Source: Roseibium suaedae (GTDB taxonomy: Bacteria > Pseudomonadota > Alphaproteobacteria > Rhizobiales > Stappiaceae). Taken from it: a DNA stretch of 64,000 bases. Under the pieces are notes generated by a model, which ran no database searches, was not told where the DNA came from, and saw only the letters and a list, made by a program, of their open reading frames with translations. The DNA lies in contig NZ_FRBW01000004.1 of the NCBI RefSeq assembly GCF_900142725.1, positions 484,661-548,660 on the forward strand, given 5' to 3'. Shown one piece after another: positions 1 to 8,269 of the stretch. The translations under genes and the position numbers were made by a program. How positions within the stretch are numbered: the first letter of the stretch is position 1; every line of letters begins with the position of its first letter.

Positions 1-690
1 CGGCCTGAACCTGATTGCACGCGCACAGCGGGCAAGCTTCAGGCCATGGGGCACGAGGGGCTTCTGGCCCCCATGTTGCACCTCGTTCCCTCAGCTCCCT
101 ATGCGTTTGACCTTGAGGGAGTTGGGGCGCTTGCGGTGACGAGTGTGCGGACCGTTGCCAGTCTGGCTGCCCATCCACAGCTTCCGGCACTATTGAGCCT
201 TCCTGCCTATGCGGTCGGGGCAAGGACTGCGTCAGCGTTGCGGGAGGCAGGCTTTTCCAGGATTGCCTCAGCGGACCGGGATGTGGCCGCCCTTGCCGAA
301 TTGATTGGCGCTGAGGTTTCCGGCACGGCCGTGCTCTATCCTGCGGCGGAAGACCGGGCGGGGGATCTGGAAGGCGCGCTTGCCGCCAAGGGGCTGACCT
401 GCCGGGTTGAAGTGGTCTACCGGATGGCTCCGAAGGGTGAACTGCCTGACGAGATTGCCGCACAGCTGAAGGCGGGAAGTGTCGACGCCGTGCTGATTTA
501 TTCAAGCCGCACAGCCGAAATCTTCAAGGAAGCGGTGCACAGGGCTGGACTGGCGCGTCTCCTGCCCCACATGCGGATTGTCGGAATTTCGCGGCAATCG
601 GTGAGTGCATTTCACGGCCTTGCCTTGACCGTTCATGCACCGCACCCAACTGAAGAAGCATTGCTGACGTTAGCCTTAAGCGGGAATTAA
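1..690 (+). CDS. hemD: Uroporphyrinogen-III synthase HemD (5' end cut by window)
   Basis: The reading frame is open from base 1, so the start lies upstream of the window; the first visible residues, RPEPD then TRTAGKLQAMGHE, match the conserved N-terminal RPxxxxxxTAxxLxxxGHxxxxxP region of HemD. The enzyme closes and inverts ring D of hydroxymethylbilane to give uroporphyrinogen III, the branch point to heme and cobalamin. A second-half motif, VLIYSSRTAEIF, fits the family. An internal ATG at 46 is not the true start. About 230 residues are visible, against a usual length near 240. The next genes, a Mic60-like protein and HemY, are its normal alphaproteobacterial neighbours. Confidence 0.88.
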   Translation, partial: RPEPDCTRTAGKLQAMGHEGLLAPMLHLVPSAPYAFDLEGVGALAVTSVRTVASLAAHPQLPALLSLPAYAVGARTASALREAGFSRIASADRDVAALAELIGAEVSGTAVLYPAAEDRAGDLEGALAAKGLTCRVEVVYRMAPKGELPDEIAAQLKAGSVDAVLIYSSRTAEIFKEAVHRAGLARLLPHMRIVGISRQSVSAFHGLALTVHAPHPTEEALLTLALSGN

Positions 691-823
691 CCCGAAGCAG
701 GCGAGTCGTTGGTCTCGCACCGCGAAAAAGACCTGCCGTATCAGGTTCCCGTCGCGGCGCCAGTGTGTATGGTAGGAAAGAAGGAAGCTGGCTTGATCCA
801 GCGAGAGGTTGAGGAGACGCACG

Positions 824-2629
824 ATGGCAACGGACAAGGACGCGGCAGGCACCGGTACCGGATCCAAGTCTTCCGGAACTGAAAAGCCCGCAGCCACCAA
901 GTCTGCGGGGACGGGATCTTCTTCCAGCTCGAGCGCCGCTTCTGCGGGCAAACGCCCGGTGACAATCGACCTGAAAGCCGAAGCCGTGGGCGGCAAGGCA
1001 CCTGCCGCTTCGCAGGCCTCTTCCACGGGGCAGGGCGCGTCTGCAGCCGGTTCCAAGGCACCGTCGGCCTCTGCAGCTTCCTCTTCTGCCTCTGCTGCAT
1101 CGGCAACCAAGCCTTCCGTGCCGGGTGCAGCCAAAACCTCTGTTCCGCCCACTTCCAGCGACAAGACCGCGAGCCCTGCCAAGGCCGTTGCCGCAGAGCC
1201 GGAAAAGACCGCCGCAGGCGAGAAACTTGCCGCTGCCGTTGCAGGTGAAGCGGGCAAGAGTTCCAGTTCCTCCTCTCCGTCGTCGACCTCATCGTCTTCA
1301 GCCGATTCGTCGGCCAGCGGCACGGGAACTGGTTCTGGCGGTAACTCGGGCAGCGGTTCAGGCAACGGATCGTCCGGCTCTGGTGCAGCTTCCAAGCCGT
1401 CCGTCGCTTCTGTTTCCGCAGGGGAGCAGGGAAGCGGTGTTGTGGCGATGATCTCCGCCGGTCTCTTTGGCGGCCTAGTTGTACTGGCTGGGGCTTACGG
1501 GCTTCATTCCGCAGGCGTTCTGAAATTCGGCGGTGGCGCAGACGAGCGTGTCGATGCGGTTTTGTCGCGCGTGGCCGGGCTTGAAGAAAAGGTCCAGGGT
1601 CTGGAGACCACTGGAACGACGGTCACTGAAAACGCTCAGAAGCTGGATCAGCTTCAGGAAAAAATTGAAACGGTCGACAACGCCAGCCGCGGAGCCCTGT
1701 CCGGTCTTGAAACCGCCATTGGTGAGCTGCGCAGCAGCATCGGCGGCCAGGAGGCGAACGGCGAGGCTCAGGCTTCCGCTCAACCGGCACCGCAGGAAGG
1801 CGGTGCGGCTCAGACTGCTGAGGCTGCAAATGCACCTGCTGCCGATTTGTCTGGTCTGGAAAGCCGCATCGCGAGCGTTGAAACCCTTGCCAAAGCGGCT
1901 CAGGCGGCGGTGGCTTCCACGGATGCTGCGACGCAGGCCATTGCCGACAGCCAGGCCAAGCTTGGCGAAACCGTTTCCGGTCTTTCTGCCAGCCTGAAGA
2001 CGGCTTCGGACGAACAGGGCTCGGCTCTTTCCGGCCTCAAGGGCGAAATCGAAGCTCTGAGCGCCCGGGTTGCCGCCGTTGAAAAGACCATGGGGGATGC
2101 CACCGCACGGGAAGTTGCCGCTCGTGCTCTCTCTGTTTCCGCGCTCCGGTCTGCGGTGGATTCCGGCCAGCCATTCGAAACTGAACTGGCGGCTGTGAAG
2201 GCTGGCCTGCCGGACGGCACGGATCTCTCTGCCCTTGATGCTTATGCGGCAAAGGGAATTGAATCGCGCACGGCCCTGATCGCGGAATTCCCAGGCGTTG
2301 CCCGCAGCATGTTTGATGCTTTCAGCGCGCCGGAGCGGTCCGGCGACATGCTCGACAATCTGCTTTCGGGCGCCAAGTCCCTGATCGCGGTCCGCGGACC
2401 GGGAGATGCGGATGGAACGGGACCGGAGGCCGTGCTGCGGCGGATGGAAGATGCCGTTGCCAAGGGCGATCTGGAGGCCGCCGTCGCGGAGTTTCCGTCT
2501 CTGCCTGAAGAGGCGAAGACGATCGGTGAACCCTGGGTCAACAAGACCAAGGCCCGTATCGCTGCCGACAAGCTGACGGCGGAAGCCACCCAAGAGCTCC
2601 TTTCCGCACTCGGCAAGAAGAGCAACTGA
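824..2629 (+). CDS. Mic60/mitofilin-like inner-membrane protein (COG4223 type)
   Basis: The 601-residue product has three parts. Residues 1-200 are low-complexity Ser/Ala/Thr/Gly/Lys sequence predicted to be disordered. One hydrophobic segment at about 203-230 (GVVAMISAGLFGGLVVLAGA) would anchor it in the inner membrane. A long heptad-rich region (about 245-420) and a helical C-terminal domain (about 430-601) would face the periplasm. This layout, and the position between hemD and hemY, is that of alphaproteobacterial Mic60, the homologue of the mitochondrial crista-junction protein. I chose the ATG at 824, behind GAGGAG, rather than the in-frame TTG at 809. Function in membrane shaping is known for the family and inferred here. 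Confidence 0.8.
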   Translation: MATDKDAAGTGTGSKSSGTEKPAATKSAGTGSSSSSSAASAGKRPVTIDLKAEAVGGKAPAASQASSTGQGASAAGSKAPSASAASSSASAASATKPSVPGAAKTSVPPTSSDKTASPAKAVAAEPEKTAAGEKLAAAVAGEAGKSSSSSSPSSTSSSSADSSASGTGTGSGGNSGSGSGNGSSGSGAASKPSVASVSAGEQGSGVVAMISAGLFGGLVVLAGAYGLHSAGVLKFGGGADERVDAVLSRVAGLEEKVQGLETTGTTVTENAQKLDQLQEKIETVDNASRGALSGLETAIGELRSSIGGQEANGEAQASAQPAPQEGGAAQTAEAANAPAADLSGLESRIASVETLAKAAQAAVASTDAATQAIADSQAKLGETVSGLSASLKTASDEQGSALSGLKGEIEALSARVAAVEKTMGDATAREVAARALSVSALRSAVDSGQPFETELAAVKAGLPDGTDLSALDAYAAKGIESRTALIAEFPGVARSMFDAFSAPERSGDMLDNLLSGAKSLIAVRGPGDADGTGPEAVLRRMEDAVAKGDLEAAVAEFPSLPEEAKTIGEPWVNKTKARIAADKLTAEATQELLSALGKKSN

Positions 2630-2704
2630 TTTCATTTCCGCACGGCATTTGCCGGCGGCCGTTTTCTCCGGTGCTGAGCGCCGGTTGACCTGGGAGCGAG
2701 AAGC

Positions 2705-4555
2705 ATGGTCCGCGTCCTGATCTTTTTTGGTCTCCTCTTCGTTGTTGCGGCGGGGTTTGCCTGGATGGCGGATTTGCCCGGCGTCGTCACCATCAGCTGG
2801 GCTGGCTATGTCTGGGAGCGTCCGCCCGTCGTGGCGGCCCTGCTGCTGGCCATCGTGCTGATTGCCTTCCTGCTGGTCGTCTGGCTGATCCTGAGCATTC
2901 TGCGCTCGCCGAAGATTGCCTCACGCTTCTTCCGCCGCCGCCGCAAGGACCGGGGCTACACTGCCCTGTCCAAGGGCCTGATCGCGCTTGGCGCAGGCGA
3001 TGTGAAACAGGCGCGGAAATACGGCCAGGAAGCGGAAAAGCTGCTGCGGCATGAGCCTGCGGCCCAGCTTCTTCTGGCGCAGACCGCCCAGTTGTCCGGC
3101 AAGGACGACGAAGCACGGGCCCGGTTCGAGGCGATGCTCGACAATTCGCAGACCCGCGCACTGGGCCTTCATGGTCTCTTCGTCGAAGCCGAGCGGCAGA
3201 ACGAGCCGGTGGCAGCTCTTCATTATGCTCAGGAAGCGGTGAAGGAATCCCCGAAGCTGGAATGGGCCGGAAAGGCTGTTCTTGGCTATCAGGCGATTGC
3301 GCTGCGCTGGGAAGACGCTCTGCAGACGCTGGAGCGCAACTACACGTCCAAGCAGATCGACAAGAAGACCTACCGCCGGCACAAGGCGGTCGTCCTGAGC
3401 GCTCTTGCCCAGTCGCTGGAAGATGGTGAGCCGGACCGGGCCTTCTCGCTGGCCAAGGAAGCTCATAGCCTTGCACCGGATCTGGTTCCGGCGGCTGTGG
3501 TGGCTGCCCGTCTTGCGACCCGCAAGAACGAGATCCGCAAGGCTGCGAAGATCGTTGAAACCTCGTGGAAGGTTTCGCCCCATCCGGATCTCGCAGAAGC
3601 CTATGCCCATGTGCGCACAGGGGATTCTGCCGCCGACCGGTTCAAGCGGGTCAAGGCGCTCGATGCCATGCGGGCCAACACCACGACCGGGGCTCTGGCT
3701 GTGGCCAAGGCGGCGCTCGAGGCGCGCGAATTCGCTGTTGCCCGTGAGCAGCTCAAGACCGTGCTGCAGGCCGAGCCGTCCCGGCAGGCCTTCCTGCTGA
3801 TGGCGGAACTTGAAGACGCGGAAACCGGTGACCGGGGCCGCATGCAGGAGTGGCTGGCCCGCGCGGTCCGTGCCCCGCAGGACCCGGCCTGGGTTGCCGA
3901 TGGTATTGTCTCCCGCGAGTGGCAGGCCGTCTCTCCGCTCACCGGGCGGCTTGATGCCTTCGTCTGGCAGGTTCCGGCCGGACTGGACGAAGTCTCTGGC
4001 GGTCCCGTTCTCGAAGAAGCCCTGTTTGATGCCCCCGCTCTTTTGAAGGCGGAAGTGGTGACCGTCCCGGTCGGCCAATCCGACGGCCCTCATGTGGAGG
4101 CGGAAGCTGAAAAGCCGGCGCCTGTGAAAGCAGGAGCGCCTGCGGATGCGGAAGTGATTGACGTTGTCAGCACCAAGCCGGTGGAACCGGCCGTGTCTGC
4201 AGCAGCGGTTGCAACGAAGCCTGAGCCAGTGACAACAACCGTTGCCGAAGATCTGCCTCGTCCCGAAGGCTATGAGGGCACGACCGACGACGTGAAATTC
4301 ATGAAGCGTCCTCAGGATCTGGCTCCTGCACCTGCTGCAGTAGCCGCCCCTTCCGGTGCTGACCCTGTGGCGGAACCGAAGGAAAAGGCCGCAGCCGGGG
4401 CCGCAGAGAAGCCGGTGGCAAAATCCAAAGTGGAAGAGGCGAAGGAAGACCTCGACAAGCCCATTTCCTTCCCGCTTGCGCGCATGCCGGACGATCCCGG
4501 GCTCGACGAGGATGACGAGCCGGAGGCCAAGCCAAAGCCGCGTTTCTTCAACTGA
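2705..4555 (+). CDS. hemY: HemY, TPR-containing heme-biosynthesis-associated membrane protein
   Basis: The 616-residue protein starts with two membrane segments (about 4-22 and 42-66) followed by a basic stop-transfer stretch (RFFRRRRKDRG), then helical tetratricopeptide-like repeats over about 80-410 (for example LSKGLIALGAGDVKQARKYG). The last 170 residues are rich in Pro, Ala, Glu and Lys and probably disordered; they are longer than in E. coli HemY. HemY is the N-terminal HemY/TPR family found in proteobacterial hem operons; its exact role is unsettled, so the name does not imply the Bacillus oxidase of the same name. It is 75 bases behind the Mic60-like gene and likely cotranscribed. Confidence 0.87.
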   Translation: MVRVLIFFGLLFVVAAGFAWMADLPGVVTISWAGYVWERPPVVAALLLAIVLIAFLLVVWLILSILRSPKIASRFFRRRRKDRGYTALSKGLIALGAGDVKQARKYGQEAEKLLRHEPAAQLLLAQTAQLSGKDDEARARFEAMLDNSQTRALGLHGLFVEAERQNEPVAALHYAQEAVKESPKLEWAGKAVLGYQAIALRWEDALQTLERNYTSKQIDKKTYRRHKAVVLSALAQSLEDGEPDRAFSLAKEAHSLAPDLVPAAVVAARLATRKNEIRKAAKIVETSWKVSPHPDLAEAYAHVRTGDSAADRFKRVKALDAMRANTTTGALAVAKAALEAREFAVAREQLKTVLQAEPSRQAFLLMAELEDAETGDRGRMQEWLARAVRAPQDPAWVADGIVSREWQAVSPLTGRLDAFVWQVPAGLDEVSGGPVLEEALFDAPALLKAEVVTVPVGQSDGPHVEAEAEKPAPVKAGAPADAEVIDVVSTKPVEPAVSAAAVATKPEPVTTTVAEDLPRPEGYEGTTDDVKFMKRPQDLAPAPAAVAAPSGADPVAEPKEKAAAGAAEKPVAKSKVEEAKEDLDKPISFPLARMPDDPGLDEDDEPEAKPKPRFFN

Positions 4556-4565
4556 TCTTTCGGGG

Positions 4566-4590
4566 ACGGGCGCTGAATTTGCGCCCGTTT
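4566..4590 (+). terminator. Weak intrinsic terminator after hemY
   Basis: A perfect 8-bp stem, ACGGGCGC / GCGCCCGT, with a 7-base loop starts 10 bases after the hemY stop. Only three T residues follow, so termination would be partial. Confidence 0.5.
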
Positions 4591-4753
4591 CCCATCGGCC
4601 CCTGAAGCGCTTGAAAAGGTTCTTCAACAGCCGGAGCGAGAAGCCTCTTGCATAAGACGGCTTGCTCCGCTATCTAGCCCCCACCCTGACGCTTCGCCGC
4701 GTCGGGATCCGGTCGCTGCCCAAGCAACCGGATGGGCACACAAGGTCCGGTTT

Positions 4754-4829
4754 GCCGCTGTAGCTCAGATGGTAGAGCACGTCATTCGTAATGATGGGGT
4801 CGTAGGTTCGAGTCCTATCAGCGGCACCA
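4754..4829 (+). tRNA. tRNA-Thr (anticodon CGU)
   Basis: The 76 bases fold into a full cloverleaf: acceptor GCCGCTG/CAGCGGC, D stem GCTC/GAGC, anticodon stem CGTCA/TGATG with loop TTCGTAA (anticodon CGT, reading ACG), T stem GTAGG/CCTAT around TTCGAGT, and an encoded CCA end. A TTGCAT-N17-TATCTA pair at 4647-4675 could be its promoter but is a weak match. Its 3' end borders a short AT-richer patch, but no integrase is present. Confidence 0.95.
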
Positions 4830-5048
4830 CTTTCGGGTCTCAAGTCCCGCTTTTCCCGCGTCTTTCAGATAATCGACAAGATGTTGACCCGGAATAACCC
4901 GGATTAAAGTTGATTGCGGGAAATTCAGCGGCATTTAGCTGGATCCGGGATATCGTCCAAAGGTCGACGGTCAAACGGTCACATTCACATCAGGCACATC
5001 TGGAAACCGCATTTCTGCCCCGGAAACCAGATGCCATGCGATATCCAA

Positions 5049-5612
5049 TCAGCCACAGAACTCCCGGCGCTCACGAAATCCGTAACGGATACAATGCTGG
5101 GCGAGTTTTCGACTGTTGTTGCCGAACTTGGCTTTGAGATCGTTGTACCGGTTCGCATAGGCTGAAGCGTTGAACTTTGCATTGGACCGGCCTTCCCTCG
5201 CTCCGTGTAGCAGGAAATGGTCCAGGGCTTTGCGTTCATCCAAGCCAATCGCCCGAATGAGATCACTGTACCCAGCAACGTAAATCCAGCCATCGAAGGT
5301 GATGCTCCGGCCCTCGTCGCAGCCGTATTCCTCAAAATGTCTCCGTGCTCTGTCCGGGTTCCGGCCGAATGCCTTGGCGAGATCGGAGTAGGAGGCAATG
5401 TAGAGAAGGGCGTAAGTGTCGTCCTTCATATCGTCCATAATGTCCCGGCAACGCCGGGGCAGATAGCGTTGTGCAACGATTGAACCACTGGTTCCCGAGC
5501 TGGTCACAGGGACTTTGCCGACTGTCAGGTCGGATGCATCAACTTGTGTGGAAGCGCTCACGCCGAAGGACAGGCCGATCAGGAGCGCAAAAATGATTTT
5601 CAAAATATTCAT
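5049..5612 (-). CDS. Small secreted protein with three YSDL-type repeats
   Basis: This 187-residue protein starts with a clear signal peptide (MNILKIIFALLIGLSFGVSAS, cleaved near residue 21-26). After a linker, three degenerate repeats of about 40-45 residues follow: YIASYSDLAKAFG...HFEEYGCDEGR, YVAGYSDLIRAIG...HFLLHGAREGR and YANRYNDLKAKFG...HCIRYGFRERR. The shared pattern is Y-x-A-x-Y-[SN]-D-L-x(2)-[AK]-[FI]-G-x(5)-A-x(2)-H-x(4)-G-x(2)-E-[GR]-R. Cysteines sit in linker, repeat 1, repeat 3 and near the C-terminus. Similar repeats occur in large secreted proteins of rhizobia, but I know no assigned activity. The ATG at 5612 has GGGGAAA at good spacing. It is a monocistronic minus gene between a tRNA and a response regulator. 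Confidence 0.7.
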   Translation of the reverse strand: MNILKIIFALLIGLSFGVSASTQVDASDLTVGKVPVTSSGTSGSIVAQRYLPRRCRDIMDDMKDDTYALLYIASYSDLAKAFGRNPDRARRHFEEYGCDEGRSITFDGWIYVAGYSDLIRAIGLDERKALDHFLLHGAREGRSNAKFNASAYANRYNDLKAKFGNNSRKLAQHCIRYGFRERREFCG

Positions 5613-5960
5613 GCTTGGGTTTCCCCGTCGTTTTTCAATGTTCTGTCTGGCATCGGAACAGATGCCGATTTCAAAACTAAGCTCTCGGTGGTGCTGATGT
5701 CATCCTTCCATTCTTGGGAGCAGAAGAGCGCGTCGGATTTCACGATCAACATTTGTCGCTCTGCTTCGATGATCTGATCCTAAGCTATTGTTATTTTATA
5801 TATTTTCCGAAATTACCTCGTTTGAGGCAAGGCATGTCGCAAAGAAATAATTCATCTGCCGTAAATGGTAATTTCATGAATTGTCGGTTTTATCGATGAC
5901 AGTCTTTCCAAGATAAGTATTTCGGAGAGGTGTGGGGCTATTGTCGGTGGGGTTCCGTAA
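5613..5960. other. AT-rich intergenic region without a recognised gene
   Basis: These 348 bases separate two divergent genes and must hold both promoters. Positions 5780-5900 are distinctly AT-richer than the rest of the window (TATTGTTATTTTATATATTT around 5781). I find no convincing coding frame, tRNA or structured RNA here. Confidence 0.6.
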
Positions 5961-6788
5961 ATGTTGCATAAAATGATTCGCGCTCTTGTTGCTGATGATA
6001 GTTCGATTGCACGTGAGGTTGTGAAGGACGGGATCCGGTTACTCGGAGCAAAGCGCTATTTCGAGGTGAGTGCAGTCTCTGATGGCAAGGAAGCCCTGTC
6101 TGTTCTGCAGAAGAAGCCGGTCGATATTGCATTTGTCGATGTCAACATGCCGGGGCTGAGCGGGCCGGAAGTGGTCGCCGCAATGAAACAGACCCAGTCC
6201 AAGGACTGTCTGACCATTGCCATGTCCGCCAGCATGAACGACCGGGTGGAAGCGGTGCTGAAAGACTTCGGCGCCTATCACTTTCTGCAAAAGCCGTTCC
6301 GGGCGGAGAATGTTGCGGAGATCATTTCCAGCTACATCCTCATGACCGAGAAATATCCGGTTCTCGTCGTGGATGATTCTGCGACCATGCGGAAGCTGAC
6401 CCGCAAGATCCTCGATGCCAGCCGGTTCAACTTCGAAATCACCGAAGCCGACAGTGCGGAAAGCGCTCTTCGGGCGATCAAATCCGGTACGTTCAAGATG
6501 GTCATCACGGATTTCAACATGCCCGGTGCTGATGGCCTGGAGCTGGCGGGGTCTATCCGTGAACTCTCCAGCAAGATCGCGATCTATATGATGTCGACCA
6601 ATGACACGACCTATCTGGAGCGGTCTGCGGCCTTCATCGGGATCAACGGGTTCCTGAAGAAGCCCTTCAACGCGGGCGATATCGACGCCCTGATGCACAA
6701 GTTGCTGGGGCTGGATGATCCGAGCTTTGGCAAGGTGCGCGAAGTCTTCAGTTTCATGGAGCGGGAGCGCCTGAAGGTTGCGTCCTGA
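5961..6788 (+). CDS. Response regulator with two receiver domains and no output domain
   Basis: Two CheY-like receiver domains lie in tandem. REC1 (about 6-128) has the acidic pair ADD, the phospho-acceptor Asp in VDVNMPG, and the switch Lys in LQKPF. REC2 (about 132-255) repeats this with VVDDS, TDFNMPG and LKKPF, so both look able to take phosphate. The remaining 20 residues are too short for an output domain, so signalling must be through protein contacts, as in CheY or phosphorelay intermediates. A second ATG lies at 5973; I kept 5961 behind GGGG at nine bases. No histidine kinase is next to it (an orphan regulator). Which kinase and target it uses is unknown. Confidence 0.88.
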   Translation: MLHKMIRALVADDSSIAREVVKDGIRLLGAKRYFEVSAVSDGKEALSVLQKKPVDIAFVDVNMPGLSGPEVVAAMKQTQSKDCLTIAMSASMNDRVEAVLKDFGAYHFLQKPFRAENVAEIISSYILMTEKYPVLVVDDSATMRKLTRKILDASRFNFEITEADSAESALRAIKSGTFKMVITDFNMPGADGLELAGSIRELSSKIAIYMMSTNDTTYLERSAAFIGINGFLKKPFNAGDIDALMHKLLGLDDPSFGKVREVFSFMERERLKVAS

Positions 6789-6857
6789 GCCTTGCGGTTT
6801 GATCAGAGGGGCGGAGCAGGCGGGAGCGCCTGCCTTGCCGTTCTCGGACAGGTTTTA

Positions 6858-7259
6858 TTACCAACCGAAATGGAAAGTGGTTCCCGTTGCGCCGTTGCCG
6901 GATTGGGAGACCTGAGCATTGGTGTTCCGTCCGAACTGGAACAGGCCATAGGCATTGTTGTTGCCGGTCTGGCTGACCGTGCCGTTGTGGCCGGAGCCAT
7001 CCTGATGAACGATGCCGACATTGCCGGAGCCAAGCTGGCGCAGGCCAGCTGCATTGCCCGTGCCGCGCTGGCGGATGCCGCTGCCCTGGATCTCGTTGAC
7101 AAGGCCATAGACCATCAGACCTGCGCGCATCACCTGTTCCTGCTGGGCGGACTGGGGCGCGATGTTGATCGAGAAGCTGCCGCCGGCATTGGCGCTGCTG
7201 GTTGCCAGGGGAAGAGCGACGGCCACAAGGGCCAGTGTGCGGGTCGCGAGGGTTTTCAT
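6858..7259 (-). CDS. Curlin-repeat protein (CsgA/CsgB-like amyloid subunit)
   Basis: This 133-residue secreted protein has a signal peptide (MKTLATRTLALVAVALPLAT, cleaved near SANA) and then at least six curlin motifs of the form Q-x-G-x-x-[NHTA]: QRGTGN, QLGSGN, QDGSGH, QTGNNN, QFGRNT and QSGNGA, spaced by about 9-11 residues. Curlin repeats stack as a beta-helix in extracellular amyloid. The ATG at 7259 is preceded by AAGGAGA; a longer frame to 7301 lacks such a site. It is the last gene of a three-gene minus-strand cluster and the shorter of its two curlins, so it may be the nucleator or a minor subunit. Which of CsgA and CsgB it corresponds to cannot be decided here. Confidence 0.82.
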   Translation of the reverse strand: MKTLATRTLALVAVALPLATSSANAGGSFSINIAPQSAQQEQVMRAGLMVYGLVNEIQGSGIRQRGTGNAAGLRQLGSGNVGIVHQDGSGHNGTVSQTGNNNAYGLFQFGRNTNAQVSQSGNGATGTTFHFGW

Positions 7260-7310
7260 GGGACTGTCTCCTTGTAAACGCTTTGGATGATCTCTTGGCA
7301 CCTTCCGGGC

Positions 7311-7733
7311 TTAGATCCGGCCGCCGATGGTCTCGTTGCAGTGATAGTTGACGGTGCCGATGGTCACCTGAAGCCGGGCGTCATAGATGCCGTCCCGGGA
7401 GAGCATGAGCTGACCGAGCGGAGCGCGGCCCGTGGCGGGGACGCTGGCTTGTCCACCCTGGGAGATATCCGTCTTGTTGCTGCCGGCGCCGCCGGTGACG
7501 GAGAGGCGATAAGAGACAGTTTGCGGTCCCTTGGTGCCGCTGGGCAGTTTGGCAAAGGCGGTGACATTGATCATGCCGCCTTCAATGGTGGTCTCCAGGG
7601 TGCAGGCTGCCGAGCTGCTGTGTGCGCCGGAGGCCGAGGGGGCTGCTGACAATCCGCTCACCGCGAAGAAAGCAAGTGCGCCGGCGAGTGCAGGTGTCAG
7701 GCCAGCTGCGGCTGTAAGAGTGGCAATACGCAT
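7311..7733 (-). CDS. csgH: CsgH-like curli assembly inhibitor/chaperone
   Basis: The 140-residue product has an N-terminal signal peptide (to about residue 36) and a single beta-rich domain ending in QVTIGTVNYHCNET. CsgH proteins are alphaproteobacterial relatives of CsgC, periplasmic immunoglobulin-like chaperones that hold back curlin polymerisation until export. The assignment rests on size, predicted fold and the location between two curlin genes; sequence similarity in this family is weak. Two cysteines (ACTL and YHCN) could pair. The start at 7733 has AAGGAAA upstream. It lies 51 bases upstream of the second curlin and is presumably cotranscribed with it. Confidence 0.72.
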   Translation of the reverse strand: MRIATLTAAAGLTPALAGALAFFAVSGLSAAPSASGAHSSSAACTLETTIEGGMINVTAFAKLPSGTKGPQTVSYRLSVTGGAGSNKTDISQGGQASVPATGRAPLGQLMLSRDGIYDARLQVTIGTVNYHCNETIGGRI

Positions 7734-7834
7734 GATCTGTTTCCTTCTCTGTCTGCTTCCGGACGGAGGCGCGTTGAGCGGGCGAGGCGGCGGCAGCGTG
7801 TGCCGCCTGCTTCACGATTGATCCCGGTTCAGGC

Positions 7835-8269
7835 TCACGGGCAGGTCTGGACGAAGGCTGCGACATTGCCGCTGCCGTTCTGGGAGACATTGGCGCTGCA
7901 GCCGCTGCCGACCTGGACACCGGCGGCGATGTTGCCGTTGCCGTCCTGGGTCAGGATCGAGGTGTGGCTGGTGCCGAACTGGCCAACGCCGGCCGCATTG
8001 CCGTAGCCGTTCTGCCAGGTGGAAGACGCGTGATGGGAGCCTTCCTGACCGGTCGCTGCGGTGTTGTTGCCGCCGAACTGGTGGCTGATGGCGTTGTTCT
8101 TGTGGCCGGACTGGTACATGCCGATCAGGTTGTTGAAGCCGACCTGGTTGCCGCCTGCCGAGTGGCCGTAGCCGAACTGTTCGATGCGGATGCCGCCTGC
8201 CATGGCGGGAGCAGATGCAATGCCGATAACGAGAGCGGCAACGGTTCCGATGAGTGCCTTGCGGGTCAT
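7835..8269 (-). CDS. csgA: Major curlin-like amyloid subunit
   Basis: The 144-residue protein has a signal peptide (MTRKALIGTVAALVIGIASA, cleavage after PAMA) and about ten curlin motifs Q-x-G-x-x-[NHC] spaced 9-13 residues apart: QFGYGH, QVGFNN, QSGHKN, QFGGNN, QEGSHH, QNGYGN, QFGTSH, QDGNGN, QVGSGC and QNGSGN. Nearly the whole mature chain is repeat, as expected for a fibre-forming subunit. Two cysteines near the C-terminus (SGC, QTC) are unusual for a curlin. The start at 8269 follows AGGAGA; the in-frame ATG at 8329 has no site. It is the first gene of the cluster. The export genes csgG, csgE and csgF are not in the window. Confidence 0.82.
   Translation of the reverse strand: MTRKALIGTVAALVIGIASAPAMAGGIRIEQFGYGHSAGGNQVGFNNLIGMYQSGHKNNAISHQFGGNNTAATGQEGSHHASSTWQNGYGNAAGVGQFGTSHTSILTQDGNGNIAAGVQVGSGCSANVSQNGSGNVAAFVQTCP

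Noticed and set aside
4830..5960. Possible genomic island attached to tRNA-Thr
   Set aside because: The patch is AT-richer and has an odd gene, but there is no integrase, no repeat of the tRNA 3' end that I can find downstream, and it is only about 1 kb long.
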